NCBI GenBank assembly: GCA_016707605.1
Contig: JADJHJ010000003.1
Location: 124,001-188,000 of the forward strand
Direction: 5' to 3'
DNA length: 64,000 bases
DNA from: Candidatus Promineofilum glycogenicum
GTDB lineage: Bacteria; Chloroflexota; Anaerolineae; Promineifilales; Promineifilaceae
The notes beneath the pieces were generated by a model. The model worked only from the letters and a program-made list of their open reading frames with translations, did not search any database and was not told where the DNA came from. Numbering within the stretch: the stretch's first letter is position 1; every line of letters starts with the position of its first letter. Made by a program: the position numbers and the translations under genes. Positions 42,863 through 53,787 of this stretch are shown here, piece after piece.

Positions 42863-43849
42863 ATGTCGAAGCACGTCAAAGTCGCCGTCACCGGAGCGGC
42901 CGGTCAGATCGGCTACTCCATTCTCCCCCGCCTGGCCAATGGCGAAGTGTTTGGCCCGGACACGCGCGTGTCCCTGCACCTGCTGGAGATTCCCCAGGCG
43001 TTGGGCGCGCTCGAAGGCGTCGTCATGGAACTCGACGACTGCGCCTTCCCTCTGCTCGATAACGTCGTCATCAGCGACGACCCGCGCGTGGCCTTCGATG
43101 GCGTCAACTGGGCGCTGCTCATCGGCTCACGGCCGCGGTCGAAGGGCATGGAGCGCGGCGACCTGATCAAGGTCAACGGCCCCATCTTCGTCGGCCAGGG
43201 GCAGGCGATCAGCGAAGTGGCCGCCAACGACGTGCGCGTGCTGGTCGTCGGCAACCCGGCCAACACCAACGCCCTGATCGCCATGAACAACGCCGGCGAC
43301 GTGCCCCGCGAGCGCTTCAGCGCCCTGACCCGCCTCGACCAGAACCGCGCCGCGGCCCAACTGGCCCAGAAGGCGGGCGTGCCCGTCACTTCGGTGACCA
43401 ACGTGGCCATCTGGGGCAACCACAGCGCCACGCAGTACCCCGACTTCGAGAACGCCCGCGTCAACGGCCACCCGGCCATGACCGTCATCACCGACCACGA
43501 CTGGCTGCGCGGCCCGTTCATCGAGACGGTGCAGAAGCGCGGCGCGGCCATCATCGCCGCCCGCGGCCTGTCGTCGGCCATGTCGGCCGCCAACGCCGCC
43601 CTCGACCACGTGCGCAGCTTCCTGCACCAGACGCCGGAGGGGGACTGGTTCTCGGCCGTCGTCCCGTCCGACGGCAGCTATGGCATTGACGAGGGGCTGA
43701 TGTTCTCCTTCCCCGTGGTCAGCGACGGCCAGGGCGGCTACCACATCGTCCAGGGGCTGAAGTGGACCGACTTCGCCAAGGAGAAGATCGCCCTCACCCA
43801 GGACGAACTGCGCGAAGAGCGCGCCGTCGTCGCCGACCTGCTGAGATAA
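42863..43849 (+). CDS. mdh: Malate dehydrogenase (NAD-dependent)
   Basis: The protein has 328 residues (AAGGAGAAG upstream). The Rossmann motif is [34 protein letters not shown] holds substrate Arg and Asp, and [12 protein letters not shown] holds the active His. This is the cytosolic-type MDH found in actinobacteria and Chloroflexota. It converts malate and oxaloacetate in the TCA cycle. Confidence 0.95.
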   Translation: MSKHVKVAVTGAAGQIGYSILPRLANGEVFGPDTRVSLHLLEIPQALGALEGVVMELDDCAFPLLDNVVISDDPRVAFDGVNWALLIGSRPRSKGMERGDLIKVNGPIFVGQGQAISEVAANDVRVLVVGNPANTNALIAMNNAGDVPRERFSALTRLDQNRAAAQLAQKAGVPVTSVTNVAIWGNHSATQYPDFENARVNGHPAMTVITDHDWLRGPFIETVQKRGAAIIAARGLSSAMSAANAALDHVRSFLHQTPEGDWFSAVVPSDGSYGIDEGLMFSFPVVSDGQGGYHIVQGLKWTDFAKEKIALTQDELREERAVVADLLR

Positions 43850-43851
43850 GA

Positions 43852-44003
43852 AACGTAACCACAGATTACGCAGATTTCACAGATTAGAGTCCGCAGATTC
43901 GGCAGATTCGGCAGATTTTCAGAAACTCTTCGATAATCGGCCGAATCTGCGGATTATTCTTCTTCAATCTGTGGAATCTGCGTAATCTGTGGTTTCTTTG
44001 GTT
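43852..44003. repeat. Long GCAGATT hairpin
   Basis: Arm CAGATTACGCAGATTTCACA..GCAGATTCGGCAGATT, centre near AAACTCTTCGATAATCGGCC, and an arm ending CTGCGTAATCTGTGG. Related units at 61291-61381 and 56888-56925. It lies between mdh and the epimerase gene. Confidence 0.88.
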
Positions 44004-44018
44004 CTTTGAGGTCTTCCT

Positions 44019-44426
44019 ATGATCAAGAACATCAACCACATCGCCATCATCGTGCCCGATCTGGAGGGCGCGTTGGCTTTCTGGGAGGGCGCGCTGGGGC
44101 TGAAGGTCGGCGGCCGCGAGGCGGTGCCGGCCGAGGGCGTGGACGTGGCCTTCCTGCCCATCGGCGAGAGCAACGTCGAGTTGCTGAAGCCGACCGTGGC
44201 CGACACCGGCGTGGCCCGCTTCCTGGAGAAGCGCGGCCCCGGCATCCACCACATGTGCTTCGAGGTCGATGACATCGACGCCACCATGGAGCAACTGCGC
44301 GCCCATAACGTCCAGCTCATCAACGAGCAACCACAGGTAGGGCACGGCGGCCGACAGTACGCCTTCGTCCACCCGAAGAGCACCGGCGGCGTGCTGGTGG
44401 AGCTTTATCAACTCAGCGACGAGTGA
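44019..44426 (+). CDS. mce: Methylmalonyl-CoA epimerase
   Basis: The protein has 135 residues of the VOC fold. Metal ligands His in INHIAIIVPD and His in GIHHMCFEVDD, with Glu in the last strand (GGVLVELYQL). It interconverts the epimers of methylmalonyl-CoA in propionate metabolism. No mutase genes are in the window. Confidence 0.9.
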   Translation: MIKNINHIAIIVPDLEGALAFWEGALGLKVGGREAVPAEGVDVAFLPIGESNVELLKPTVADTGVARFLEKRGPGIHHMCFEVDDIDATMEQLRAHNVQLINEQPQVGHGGRQYAFVHPKSTGGVLVELYQLSDE

Positions 44427-44494
44427 CGAGCGACGAGTGACGAGTCGAAGAGCGCGCTCTGAACTCGTCACTCATCACTCGTCACTCGTCACTT
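44426..44494. repeat. GACGAGT heptad hairpin
   Basis: Heptads GTGACGAGCGACGAGTGACG, centre TCGAAGAGCGCGCTCTGAAC, then ACTCGTCACTCATCACTCG. It starts at the stop of the epimerase gene. Confidence 0.9.
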
Positions 44495-44513
44495 GTGCAA
44501 AGGGAGTTTTACT

Positions 44514-45904
44514 ATGGCAGATCAATACGACGTTGTAGTGCTGGGCGCGGGGCCGGGGGGCTACGTGGCGGCGATTCGGGCGGCGCAACTGGGCTTGCGC
44601 ACGGCCGTGGTCGAGCGGCAGTACATGGGCGGCGTCTGCCTCAACATCGGCTGCATCCCCACCAAGGCCCTGCTGAAGAACGCCGAAGTGGCCCACACGT
44701 TGCAACACCGGGCCAAGGAGTTCGGCTTCAGCTTCGACAACCTGAAGCTCGACTACCCGGCGGCCTTCAAGCGCAGCCGCCAGGTGTCCGACCGGCTGGT
44801 GAAGGGCATCAGCTTCCTGATGAAGAAGAACAAGATCGACGTCTACGACGGCACGGGCACGCTGACCGGGCCGAACACGATGGCGGTCAAGCTCAACGAC
44901 GGCAAGGAAGCGACATTAGACGCTAAGAACATCATCATCGCCACCGGCGCGCGGCCGCGCCCCTTCCCCGGCGTCGAGTTCGACGAGAAGAAGGTCATCT
45001 CCTACATCCCGGCCATCCTGGCCGAGAACCCGCCCAAGTCGGTGGTCATCATCGGCGGCGGGGCCATCGGCGTCGAGTTCGCCTACGTCTGGGTCAACTA
45101 CGGCGTGGACGTGACCATCCTGGAGATGATGCCCCACCTGCTGCCCAACGAGGAGCCGGAAGTCAGCGAGACGCTGGAGAAGGCCTACAAGAAGCTGGGC
45201 GTCAAGTTCCAGACCAACGCCAAAGTGACGGGCATCGAGAAGACCGACGGCGGCGTGCGCGTCAGGTCGAGGGCGGGCAACCGCTGGAGGCCGAGCAGTG
45301 CATGGTGGCCATCAACTTCCTGCCCAACACCGAGGGCATCGGGCTGGAAGCGGCCGGCGTGCAGCTGACCGAGCGCAAGAACATCGCCATCGACGGCCAC
45401 ATGCGCACCAACGTGCCCGGCATCTACGCCATCGGCGACGTGGCCACCGACTACCGGCTGGCCCACGTCGCCTCGGCCATGGGCCTCGTCGCCGCCGAGA
45501 CCATCGCCGGCCATCACACGATGTCGCTCGACTTCCGCATGATGCCGCGCTGCACCTACAGCCAGCCGCAGGTGGCCAGCTTCGGCTACACCGAGGCCGG
45601 GGCCAAGGAAGCGGGCTACGAGGTCAAGGTCGGCCAGTTCCCGTTCGTGGCCAACGGCAAGTCGCTGGGGCTGGGCGAGAAAGAGGGGTTCATCAAGATC
45701 ATCAGCGACGCCCGCTACGGCGAAATCCTGGGCGCGCACCTGGTCGGCCCAGACGTGACCGAGCTACTGCCGGAGCTGACGCTGGCCCACAACAACGAAC
45801 TGACGGCCGAAGAGATCGCCCGCAACGTCCACGCCCACCCGACGCTGAGCGAAGCGTTGATGGAGGCGGCGCATGGGGTGGAGGGGCAGGCGATCCATAT
45901 ATAG
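44514..45904 (+). pseudogene. lpdA: Dihydrolipoamide dehydrogenase with one frameshift
   Basis: About 464 codons, normal for the E3 component of 2-oxoacid dehydrogenases. The N-terminal FAD motif GAGPGGYVAAIRAAQLG, redox disulfide GGVCLNIGCIPTK, NAD motif [15 protein letters not shown], and the C-terminal dimer motif HAHPTLSE are all present. The frame shifts by one base near 45262 (VRV then [12 protein letters not shown] would follow). Everything else is conserved, so a sequence error or very recent mutation is likely. Confidence 0.85.
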
Positions 45905-45908
45905 ACGA

Positions 45909-45944
45909 TAGAAACCGAGTTTCTTCTTAGAAACTCGGTTTCTA
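45909..45944. repeat. GAAACCGAGTTTCTT palindrome
   Basis: TAGAAACCGAGTTTCTTCTT and AGAAACTCGGTTTCTA. It lies between two convergent genes and could end both transcripts. Third locus of the family also seen inside two genes. Confidence 0.9.
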
Positions 45945-45947
45945 GTA

Positions 45948-47780
45948 TCATTTCAATTGCTGTTCCAGCCGCGCCGGATCCCAAAGCCGTTCGGCGATTT
46001 GCTGATAGAGAACCTGCCTTTCGTCGAGATCCGCTTTACGAAACTCGTGATGCGGTTTGAAGGGGAGTCCGCTGCGCTTGACGAAGGCCAGAAACCCCGG
46101 ATTCCGTTCATACGCCAACTCGTGCAAGCTCTGCGCCAGCAGGTTTTGCTTCAGATAATGGTCTCGCTTGTCGCTATACGGCAAGTCGTTATAGCTGGCG
46201 TTGAACGCTTTCGGCAGCAGAAGCAACCCGCCAATCCGGTTCCTATGCGCCTGAAAATCGCCGCTGAAGGGGAACTCATCCAGGTGTCGCTCCGGGTGGC
46301 TGGCCCAGATATGCTCCACTTCGTGCCGCAGGTTGCCTCTGGCGTTCACGTACTCCATGTAACGCGACGGCAGCCCTGACTCCTTTTCGACATACTCAGT
46401 CATTCGCGCCAGCAGAATGTGTACCCGCCCACCGTTTGTGCCTGTGAGGTAGAAGCGGTCATTGGTGGCGAAGGTTTCCTGCTCCGACGCCAGCCGTTCC
46501 GAGAGCAGTTGCGCGACTTCCGCAGCGCCCTTGCCTCGTATATCGCGCATGACGATAAACATGGCGTATTGCATCGTTGAGTAGTCGATGGAGCGCCAAT
46601 TCCAGATGCGGCGGGCAATGAGAATGTCCAGGTAAGTGCCGACGATGGCCAGCTTGCGCAGCGCTTCCGCCTCCGGGTCATCGAGGTGCAGCGGGGCCAG
46701 CAGCACCGGATATTGAAGGGTGAAGTTCAAACCGGCGTTGTAGTAGACAAACTCCAAACCTGGAGTCATCTCATAGGCTGCCCGGCGCAACCGCTGGTAC
46801 CAGTGGCTATAGAAAGCGAAATCGCGCTCGATGAAGGCCGCGAAATTCCTGCTATTGCCCTCTAGCCCCAACCTTTGATCGTTTTCGCGCACCCAACGAT
46901 GGAACTCTGTGCCAATGCGGTCGAAGTCCTGCGGCGTGGCTCCCTTCCTGCGTTCGCGGATGCTTTCGGCAAACTGGCTGCGCAACCAGGACTTGATGGC
47001 ATCGGCGTCTTCCTCGCGGCCGTATTCCTTGAGTTCGGCCGCGCGTTTTTTCCACAGATTATTGGCGTTGTTGCGCTGTTGCGGGTCGGTAATGTTGGCC
47101 AGTAGATACCCTTTCAACATATCGGTGGGCGTTAACGCCAGACCGCGATCGTTCATCGTCTCGAAAATGGCGTAGGCGTCGTCGTCGGAGTAGGCCGTGA
47201 TCTCGACCAGGTGCACGTTTTCGATGAGCCAGTCAACGAAGAACGGCAGGGCGTGCCCCGTTAGCCCCCCTGGAAACTGACCCTCGATGTCCCGATAGCG
47301 ATTGAGGACGTTGCTAACCGATTCCGATTGCCCGTTCTCCTCAAAATGCTGGCCGTTGTATAGAGCTTCCATGACCGCGGTGCGCTCATCAACGTCGAGG
47401 TTGAACGACTTCAAGCCATACTTCTGCGAGAAGATGAGGTCCGCTATCTGGCCTTTCTGTTCGGGATCGTCGAGCAAGCGATGGAGGTGGATGAGCAGTA
47501 ACGTTAGCGAGGTGAGTCGCTGTTGCCCATCAACGATATACTTCCGGCCTTCCTTTTCACTGATGATGATGGAGCCAAGGAAGTAGTTGCCGTAGCCTGC
47601 CACCGCACTGCGGTCGTGCGACGAATCATAACTTTCGAGAAATCGGGCGCTCAGGTCGTCGAGGAGTTCGGCGATTTGCTTGCTTTGCCACTTGTATTCT
47701 CGCTGATAGTAGTCAATCGCGTACTTCGTGCCGCCGAGCAACTGGCGGATTGTTCTGGCGTGAGCTTGAACTTCTCTCAT
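45948..47780 (-). CDS. DUF262/DUF1524 protein (GmrSD-type, putative type IV restriction)
   Basis: The protein has 610 residues from ATG 47780. DUF262 motifs: AIDYYQREYKW and IVDGQQRLTSLTLLL (near residues 40 and 85). The C-terminal DUF1524 nuclease motif HEVEHIWASH is near residue 505. Relatives restrict phage DNA with modified bases, using NTP hydrolysis (DUF262) and an HNH-like nuclease. It is a single intact gene and probably an active defence protein, upstream of nothing else related. Confidence 0.87.
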   Translation of the reverse strand: MREVQAHARTIRQLLGGTKYAIDYYQREYKWQSKQIAELLDDLSARFLESYDSSHDRSAVAGYGNYFLGSIIISEKEGRKYIVDGQQRLTSLTLLLIHLHRLLDDPEQKGQIADLIFSQKYGLKSFNLDVDERTAVMEALYNGQHFEENGQSESVSNVLNRYRDIEGQFPGGLTGHALPFFVDWLIENVHLVEITAYSDDDAYAIFETMNDRGLALTPTDMLKGYLLANITDPQQRNNANNLWKKRAAELKEYGREEDADAIKSWLRSQFAESIRERRKGATPQDFDRIGTEFHRWVRENDQRLGLEGNSRNFAAFIERDFAFYSHWYQRLRRAAYEMTPGLEFVYYNAGLNFTLQYPVLLAPLHLDDPEAEALRKLAIVGTYLDILIARRIWNWRSIDYSTMQYAMFIVMRDIRGKGAAEVAQLLSERLASEQETFATNDRFYLTGTNGGRVHILLARMTEYVEKESGLPSRYMEYVNARGNLRHEVEHIWASHPERHLDEFPFSGDFQAHRNRIGGLLLLPKAFNASYNDLPYSDKRDHYLKQNLLAQSLHELAYERNPGFLAFVKRSGLPFKPHHEFRKADLDERQVLYQQIAERLWDPARLEQQLK

Positions 47781-47799
47781 GGATGTAATAATCCTCCGC

Positions 47800-47934
47800 T
47801 TACTCCCGCAAAATCTTCCCCATCGCCTTGCCCCTGGCCAGCTCATCGATCAACTTATCCAGGTAGCGAATCTCCCGCATCGTTGGGTCTGCGATGTCTT
47901 CCACGCGGACACTACAAACTACGCCCTCGCTACT
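47800..47934 (-). pseudogene. C-terminal remnant of a DUF2200 protein
   Basis: Forty codons read [20 protein letters not shown] followed by [18 protein letters not shown] and a stop. This is the end of the DUF2200 family (usually about 115 residues); the beginning is missing. It is cut off at the end of the VOC gene. Confidence 0.65.
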
Positions 47935-48342
47935 TCAATCCCGTCCCGGCCGCTCCTGCACCGCCCACGAATTCCCATCCGGGTCGCTGAAGAACACGAA
48001 CGAGTTCCACGGCCCGCCGCGCCCCTCGACCTGCTCCGCCCCCTCAAAGTGCACCACCGGGCTGACAGCCACGCCGCCGGCCGTCAGTTGGGCGTGGGCC
48101 GCGTCCACGTCATCGACCACCAGTTGCAGCCCCTTCAGCGACCCCGGCGGCATGTCGTTGCCCATGCCCAGGCCGATGACGATGGAGCAGCCGGAGCCGG
48201 GCGGCGTCAACTGCACAATGCGCACGTTCTCGCCCATGCGCGTGTCGTGATCGACGACAAAGCCGACCTGCGTCTCGTAGAAATGGCGCGCCCGGTCGAT
48301 GTCGGATACAGGCACGATGACGACTTCCAGTTTCCAGTCCAT
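47935..48342 (-). CDS. VOC-family (glyoxalase-like) protein
   Basis: The protein has 135 residues: VIVPVSDIDRARHFYETQVG, then GCSIVIGLGMG and FFSDPDGNSWAVQE. The fold is that of glyoxalase/bleomycin resistance proteins; the enzyme activity is not clear. The gene reads away from the hairpin at 48372. Confidence 0.85.
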   Translation of the reverse strand: MDWKLEVVIVPVSDIDRARHFYETQVGFVVDHDTRMGENVRIVQLTPPGSGCSIVIGLGMGNDMPPGSLKGLQLVVDDVDAAHAQLTAGGVAVSPVVHFEGAEQVEGRGGPWNSFVFFSDPDGNSWAVQERPGRD

Positions 48343-48371
48343 GGCCTCAAGCCTCCTTACTGACTCGATCT

Positions 48372-48482
48372 CCAGAATGGCACGCTGATGGACGCTGAAG
48401 TAAGACGCTGAGAAACGCTGCTCAAGAGCAAAGACAGCGAAAATCAGCGAAGCAATCAGCGAAATTCAGCGTGCCATTTCTT
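48372..48482. repeat. GAATGGCACGCTGATGGACG hairpin
   Basis: Second copy of the family at 5325-5449, with GAATGGCACGC and GCGTGCCATTTC ends, ACGCTGA units and AGCGAAAATCAGCG. It lies in the divergent gap between the VOC and PBP genes. A GGCTATAAT box at about 48571 may be the -10 of the PBP gene. Confidence 0.85.
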
Positions 48483-48611
48483 TCCGCATCGCTATCGTCT
48501 ACATTTTATCATCGCCCGCCCATTCTTTACATTAACTCACCCTAACTTCAACACGGCAACCCGGCCCATCCCGGCTATAATCCCTCTGGAAATCCGTCAA
48601 CCCATACGCCC

Positions 48612-50845
48612 ATGACACACAAATCCGGCACCCTGTTGCTCATCGTTCTGTTGCTGCTAACCGCCGCCCTCCCCGCCTGCGGCTCCTTCGTCCCCGCCGA
48701 CTCGCGCGCCGAAGCGCCGGCCACGCCCGACCCGGCCGACCTGGCCCTGACGCCGCAGCCGACCGACGCGCCCATCACCGACGACGCCGGCGGCTACGCC
48801 CGCGCCTTCTACCGCGCCTGGGAGGCGGGCGACTACCTGGGCATGTACAGCCTGCTGGCCCCCAGCAGCCAGGCCGTCGTCGACAGCGTCGCCTTCGTCG
48901 AGCGCTACGCCGAGACGATGGACACCGCCTCCATCGAGGGCGTCCACATCCAACCGCTGGCCCAGTTGCAGGAGGGGGACACGGCCGAGTTCAGCGTCCG
49001 CGTCACCCTCGCCTCGGCCGTCGTCGGCGACATCATCCGCGACCACACCATGCGCCTGGCCTATGAGGGCGGGCGCTGGGGCGTGGTCTGGGACGAGGGG
49101 CTGATCCTGCCCGAACTGGCCGGCGGCAACCGGCTGGCGCTGGAGTTGCGCATCCCGTCGCGCGGCAACATCTACGACCGCGACGGGCAGGCGCTGGCCT
49201 ACCAGGGCACGGCCTACGAGCTGGGCGTCGTCCCCGGCCAGATCGCCGACGAGCCGGGGCTGCTGGCCGTCCTCAGCGCCACGCTGAACACGACCGCCGA
49301 CCGCATCCAGGCCAAGTACGCCAACGCCCTGCCCGACTGGTACGTGCCCGTCGGCCTGGTCAGCGAGGAGACGTTGCAGGCCCACGCCCTGGCGCTGGAG
49401 CCGTACCTGGGCCAGGGGCTGACCACGCCCGACCGCAAGCCGTCGCGCCTCTACTCCGAGAGCGACTCGGCCGCCCACGTCATCGGCTACCTGGGCCAGA
49501 TTCCGGCCGAGGAGCTGGCCGACTACAAGGCCCGCGGCTACCGCGGCGACGAGCTGGTCGGCCTGGCCGGGCTGGAGGCGTGGGGCGAGGAGTACCTCAA
49601 CGGCACGCGCGGCGGCATCCTGAGCGTCATCGACAGCGCCGGCAACGTCGTCGAACTGCTGCAAGACCGCGAGCCGGAAGTGGCCCGCAGCATCTACACC
49701 ACCATCGACCTCGACTTCCAGGCCGCGGTGGAGCAGGCGTTGGCCGACGCCATCGCCACCCACCCGGCGGCCGAGTACGGGGCCATCGTCGTCCTCGATC
49801 CGCAGAGCGGCGCGGTGCGGGCCATGGCCACCTACCCCAGCTACGACCCGCAGGCGTTCAACCCGCTGCGCGACGACGCGGCGATGCCATCGGCGCGCTG
49901 CTCAACGACCCCGGCCAGCCGTTGCTGAACCGGGCCACGCAGGGGGCCTACCCCAGCGGTTCGACCTTCAAGCTGATCACCTACGCCGCGGCGCTCAACA
50001 GCGGCCTCTACACCGCCGACAGCCGCTACACCAGCACCGGCGCGTGGAGCCGGCTGGGCGAGGCGTTCACCAAGACCGACTGGCTCAGCGGCGGCCACGG
50101 CACGATCAGCCTGCGCCAGGCCATCGTCGTCTCCTGCAACACCTGCTTCTACGACGTCGGCTACACCATCGACGGGGCCGACAACACCCTCTTCCCGCGC
50201 ATCGCCAAGGCGTTCGGGCTGGGGCAGCCGACGGGCATCCAGGGCGTGGCCGAGGCCAGCGGCCTCATCCCCGACCCGGAGTGGAAGATGGCCGAGACGG
50301 GCGAGGGCTGGGCCACCGGCGACGCGGTCAACATGGCCATCGGCCAGGGGTACGTGCAGGTGACGCCGCTGCAAATGGCCAACGTCGTGGCCGCCATCGC
50401 CAACGGCGGCACGCTCTACCGGCCGACGCTGGTCGACCGCATCGGCGCGGGCGGCGACGCGCCGGAGGAGAAGCCGCCAACGGAGGTCATCGGCACGCTG
50501 CCGCTGGCCGCCGACCAACTGGAGGTGCTGCGCGGCGCGCTGTGGGACGTGACCCACGCCGGCAGCGGCACGGCCACCCACCGCTTCGGCAACTTCGCCG
50601 TGCCCGTGGCCGGCAAGACGGGCACGGCCGAAGCGCCGCCCGGCCTGCCCCACGCCTGGTTCGTCGGCTACGCCCCGGCCGAACCGTTCACCGCCCCCGA
50701 CGGTCGCGCCGTGGACGCGCCGGAACTGGCCATCGCCATCGTGCTGGAGCACACCGGCGAAGGGTCGGAGGCCGCCGCGCCGCTGTTCCGGCGGGTGGTG
50801 GAGGCTTACTATGGGATTGAGGGGACGGCGTTTCCGTGGCAGTAG
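48612..50845 (+). pseudogene. MecA-like class B penicillin-binding protein with one frameshift
   Basis: About 745 codons. The N-terminus is a lipoprotein-type signal (LLLLTAALPAC), unusual for PBPs, which normally keep a membrane helix. An NTF2-like MecA_N domain (residues 55-165), a PBP dimerisation domain (RIPSRGNIYDRDGQALAYQG) and a transpeptidase domain follow. Active-site motifs are STFK (near residue 450), SCN and KTGTAE. It cross-links peptidoglycan. One base is missing near 49886 (expected continuation AIGALLNDPGQPLLNRATQG). All motifs are intact, so the gene may be functional if the shift is an error. Confidence 0.82.
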
Positions 50846-50854
50846 GGGCTGTTT

Positions 50855-51292
50855 CTACAGTCCTTCGGTTACGATCTCTCGTAGGCGCTCGACGAACTGT
50901 GCCGGGGTCAGAAATGTCAATCCCGAGCGGGCGGCAACTGCGGCTGTGAAGTCACGGCTGTTGAGCGTAAGCAGGTAGTCAATGTTGGCGGTGACGGCCG
51001 CCTCCACAAGCGGGGCATCTTTATCTTCGATGCAATCCAGCCAACGCGCGAACGATTGAGGCGAGGGATCGTCCACAATTTCTAGATGGACGTGTCCCAG
51101 TATTTCAGCCAAGACGGGCAATCCGTGGGGTAGCTTGCGGCGCAGGTTCCGCTCTGCCTCATCGAGCACCTGGCGCGACACAACCATGCGGAACAGGCCG
51201 GCCTCGGCCATCATGATCACGGCTCGGCTGGCCCCACTACGCGACGCGGCTCCGGCGATCAGAACGTTGGCGTCGCAGAAGACGCGGCGCAT
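50855..51292 (-). CDS. PIN-domain toxin (VapC-like)
   Basis: The protein has 145 residues. FCDANVLIAGAASRSGASRA at the N-terminus and EDKDAPLVEAAVTANIDYL with LNSRDF later give the four acidic PIN residues. It belongs to the PIN_3/COG1569 type. It follows the AbrB-like gene by three bases. Confidence 0.85.
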   Translation of the reverse strand: MRRVFCDANVLIAGAASRSGASRAVIMMAEAGLFRMVVSRQVLDEAERNLRRKLPHGLPVLAEILGHVHLEIVDDPSPQSFARWLDCIEDKDAPLVEAAVTANIDYLLTLNSRDFTAAVAARSGLTFLTPAQFVERLREIVTEGL

Positions 51293-51295
51293 GGC

Positions 51296-51589
51296 TCACT
51301 CCTCCTGATTCGTCTGATAGCGCTCGCGATAGATCTCCTCGCGGATACGAGGCAAGTCGGCCAACAGGTCAGCCAGCGTTACGCCACTTTCATCCAGCAT
51401 ATCGGCCATCCGATCGATCAACTGTGGCGTCTGAAGTGGACGCGGCGCGAGCAGGAGCGCATCCCCCGCCTGGAAGACGGTCAGGGTGTCGCCCTCTTCA
51501 ATGGCCAGTGACTCGCGCAGCCGGCGGGGAATCGTTACCTGTCCCCGCTGGCGCACTTGAATGGCGTAGGGTCGATCCTCATAAAGCAT
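51296..51589 (-). CDS. AbrB/MazE-type antitoxin
   Basis: The protein has 97 residues. IQVRQRGQVTIPRRLRESLA and EEGDTLTVFQAGDALLLAPR are the AbrB swapped hairpin. The C-terminal half is acidic and helical (toxin-binding). It lies directly upstream of the PIN toxin. Confidence 0.85.
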   Translation of the reverse strand: MLYEDRPYAIQVRQRGQVTIPRRLRESLAIEEGDTLTVFQAGDALLLAPRPLQTPQLIDRMADMLDESGVTLADLLADLPRIREEIYRERYQTNQEE

Positions 51590-51671
51590 GGCTGCTCTCC
51601 GAATTTCTGATTTTCTGAATTATACTCGCGTTTTGAGTATGCTGTCAATGGCGGAGGAAATAAAACGTGCA

Positions 51672-51730
51672 TCGGTGCGGATGAACACGGATAAGAATCC
51701 TGCTTCTCATCCGTGTTATCCGTGTTCTAT

Positions 51731-51733
<3 letters not shown>
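51672..51733. repeat. GAACACGGAT..ATCCGTGTTC hairpin
   Basis: GATGAACACGGATAAGAATC, then GATTCTTATC-like TGCTTCTCATCCGTGTTATCC. It marks the left border of the decayed restriction locus. Confidence 0.75.
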
Positions 51734-52750
<1,017 letters not shown>

Positions 52751-53657
52751 GGGCGGCAACTTCAAGTACTTCGCCGCCAACTTCAACAAACTCGGCCTCA
52801 AGAAGCTCATCACCACCAGCTACGACGGCTCGCCCATCGCCGGGCAGCTTGCCCTATTCCCGGAATACGACGAGGGGAATAGCAAGCGCCGGAAGCCCAA
52901 GTCACTGGCCGTCATCCTCGACCGGGTGAAAGACGAGGACGGCGACGGCGCGGCCAACGTGACCGACGTCGAGCTTTTCCTCAAGCGCAACAAGGCCGCC
53001 CGGACAGCGTTGCAAGGCGACGACAAGTACCCCGGCGGCGACTTCCGCAGCCCTGAGTGCGTCGCGCTCCTGAAAGAGGCCGACATCGTCGTCACCAACC
53101 CGCCCTTCTCCCTCTTCCGCGAGTATGTGGCCCAGCTCATGGAGTACGCGAAGAAGTTCTGATCATCGCCCCAAGAACGCCAATCATGCCCTAAGGAAAT
53201 CTTCCCGCTCATCAAGGACAACGCTGTGGCTCGGGGTGACAGGAGACTGAATGGAAACGCTCTATTTCAGCATGCCCGCCGATATGGGTTCCGCCCAAGC
53301 CGGGAATGACGAGGCACGTCGGAAATGGCGCGCAACGGTTGCTGGGGTTCACAAACCTGACCACGGCCGCCGCCACCAAGCCTTGCCCGCGACCATGGCG
53401 GACAACTCTGAAGTTCAGCAAGACAACGAGATCAGGGGAAAGGCGGCCTACGACCAGTACGACAACTACGACGCGATCGAGAGGTGCCCTTCACCGACGC
53501 GATCCCTAGCGACTACGAAGGGGCGATTGGCGTCCCGATCACTTTTCTTGACAAGTACAACCCCGAACAGTTCGAAATCTGGGAACGAGCGAAGCTGGCT
53601 GTTGGTGACGAGCTCATAAGAAGCAGGCAGCTCGGCGCCAGGGAAGGGCAGAAGTGA
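52751..53657 (+). pseudogene. EcoRI-type adenine methyltransferase fragment, frameshifted
   Basis: Starts abruptly as NFKYFAANFNKLGLKKLITT, then SYDGSPIAGQLALFPEYDEG, and reaches DIVVTNPPFSLFREYVAQLM (NPPF is the catalytic motif). After a stop, KEIFPLIKDN, YDQYDNYDAIE and, in another frame, AIPSDYEGAIGVPITFLDKY and NPEQFEIW follow. These are consecutive parts of an EcoRI-like N6-adenine methylase. The 5' end is lost at 52750 and at least three frame changes occur. It is a relic. Confidence 0.7.
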
Positions 53658-53787
53658 CGACTGGGTGAGATCAGGCGGCTATCAAGAAGGATCCAACTGC
53701 CAGTTATATCAAGATGGCGGCAAGGGCGTGGCGCAAGCGAATCTTCATCCGTCACCGCCGCACCCGGCCCGCAGGAGGGACGAATAA

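Noticed and set aside
44514..45904. Programmed frameshift in dihydrolipoamide dehydrogenase
   Set aside because: There is no slippery heptamer or downstream structure at the break and no such case is known in this family; an error or mutation is simpler.
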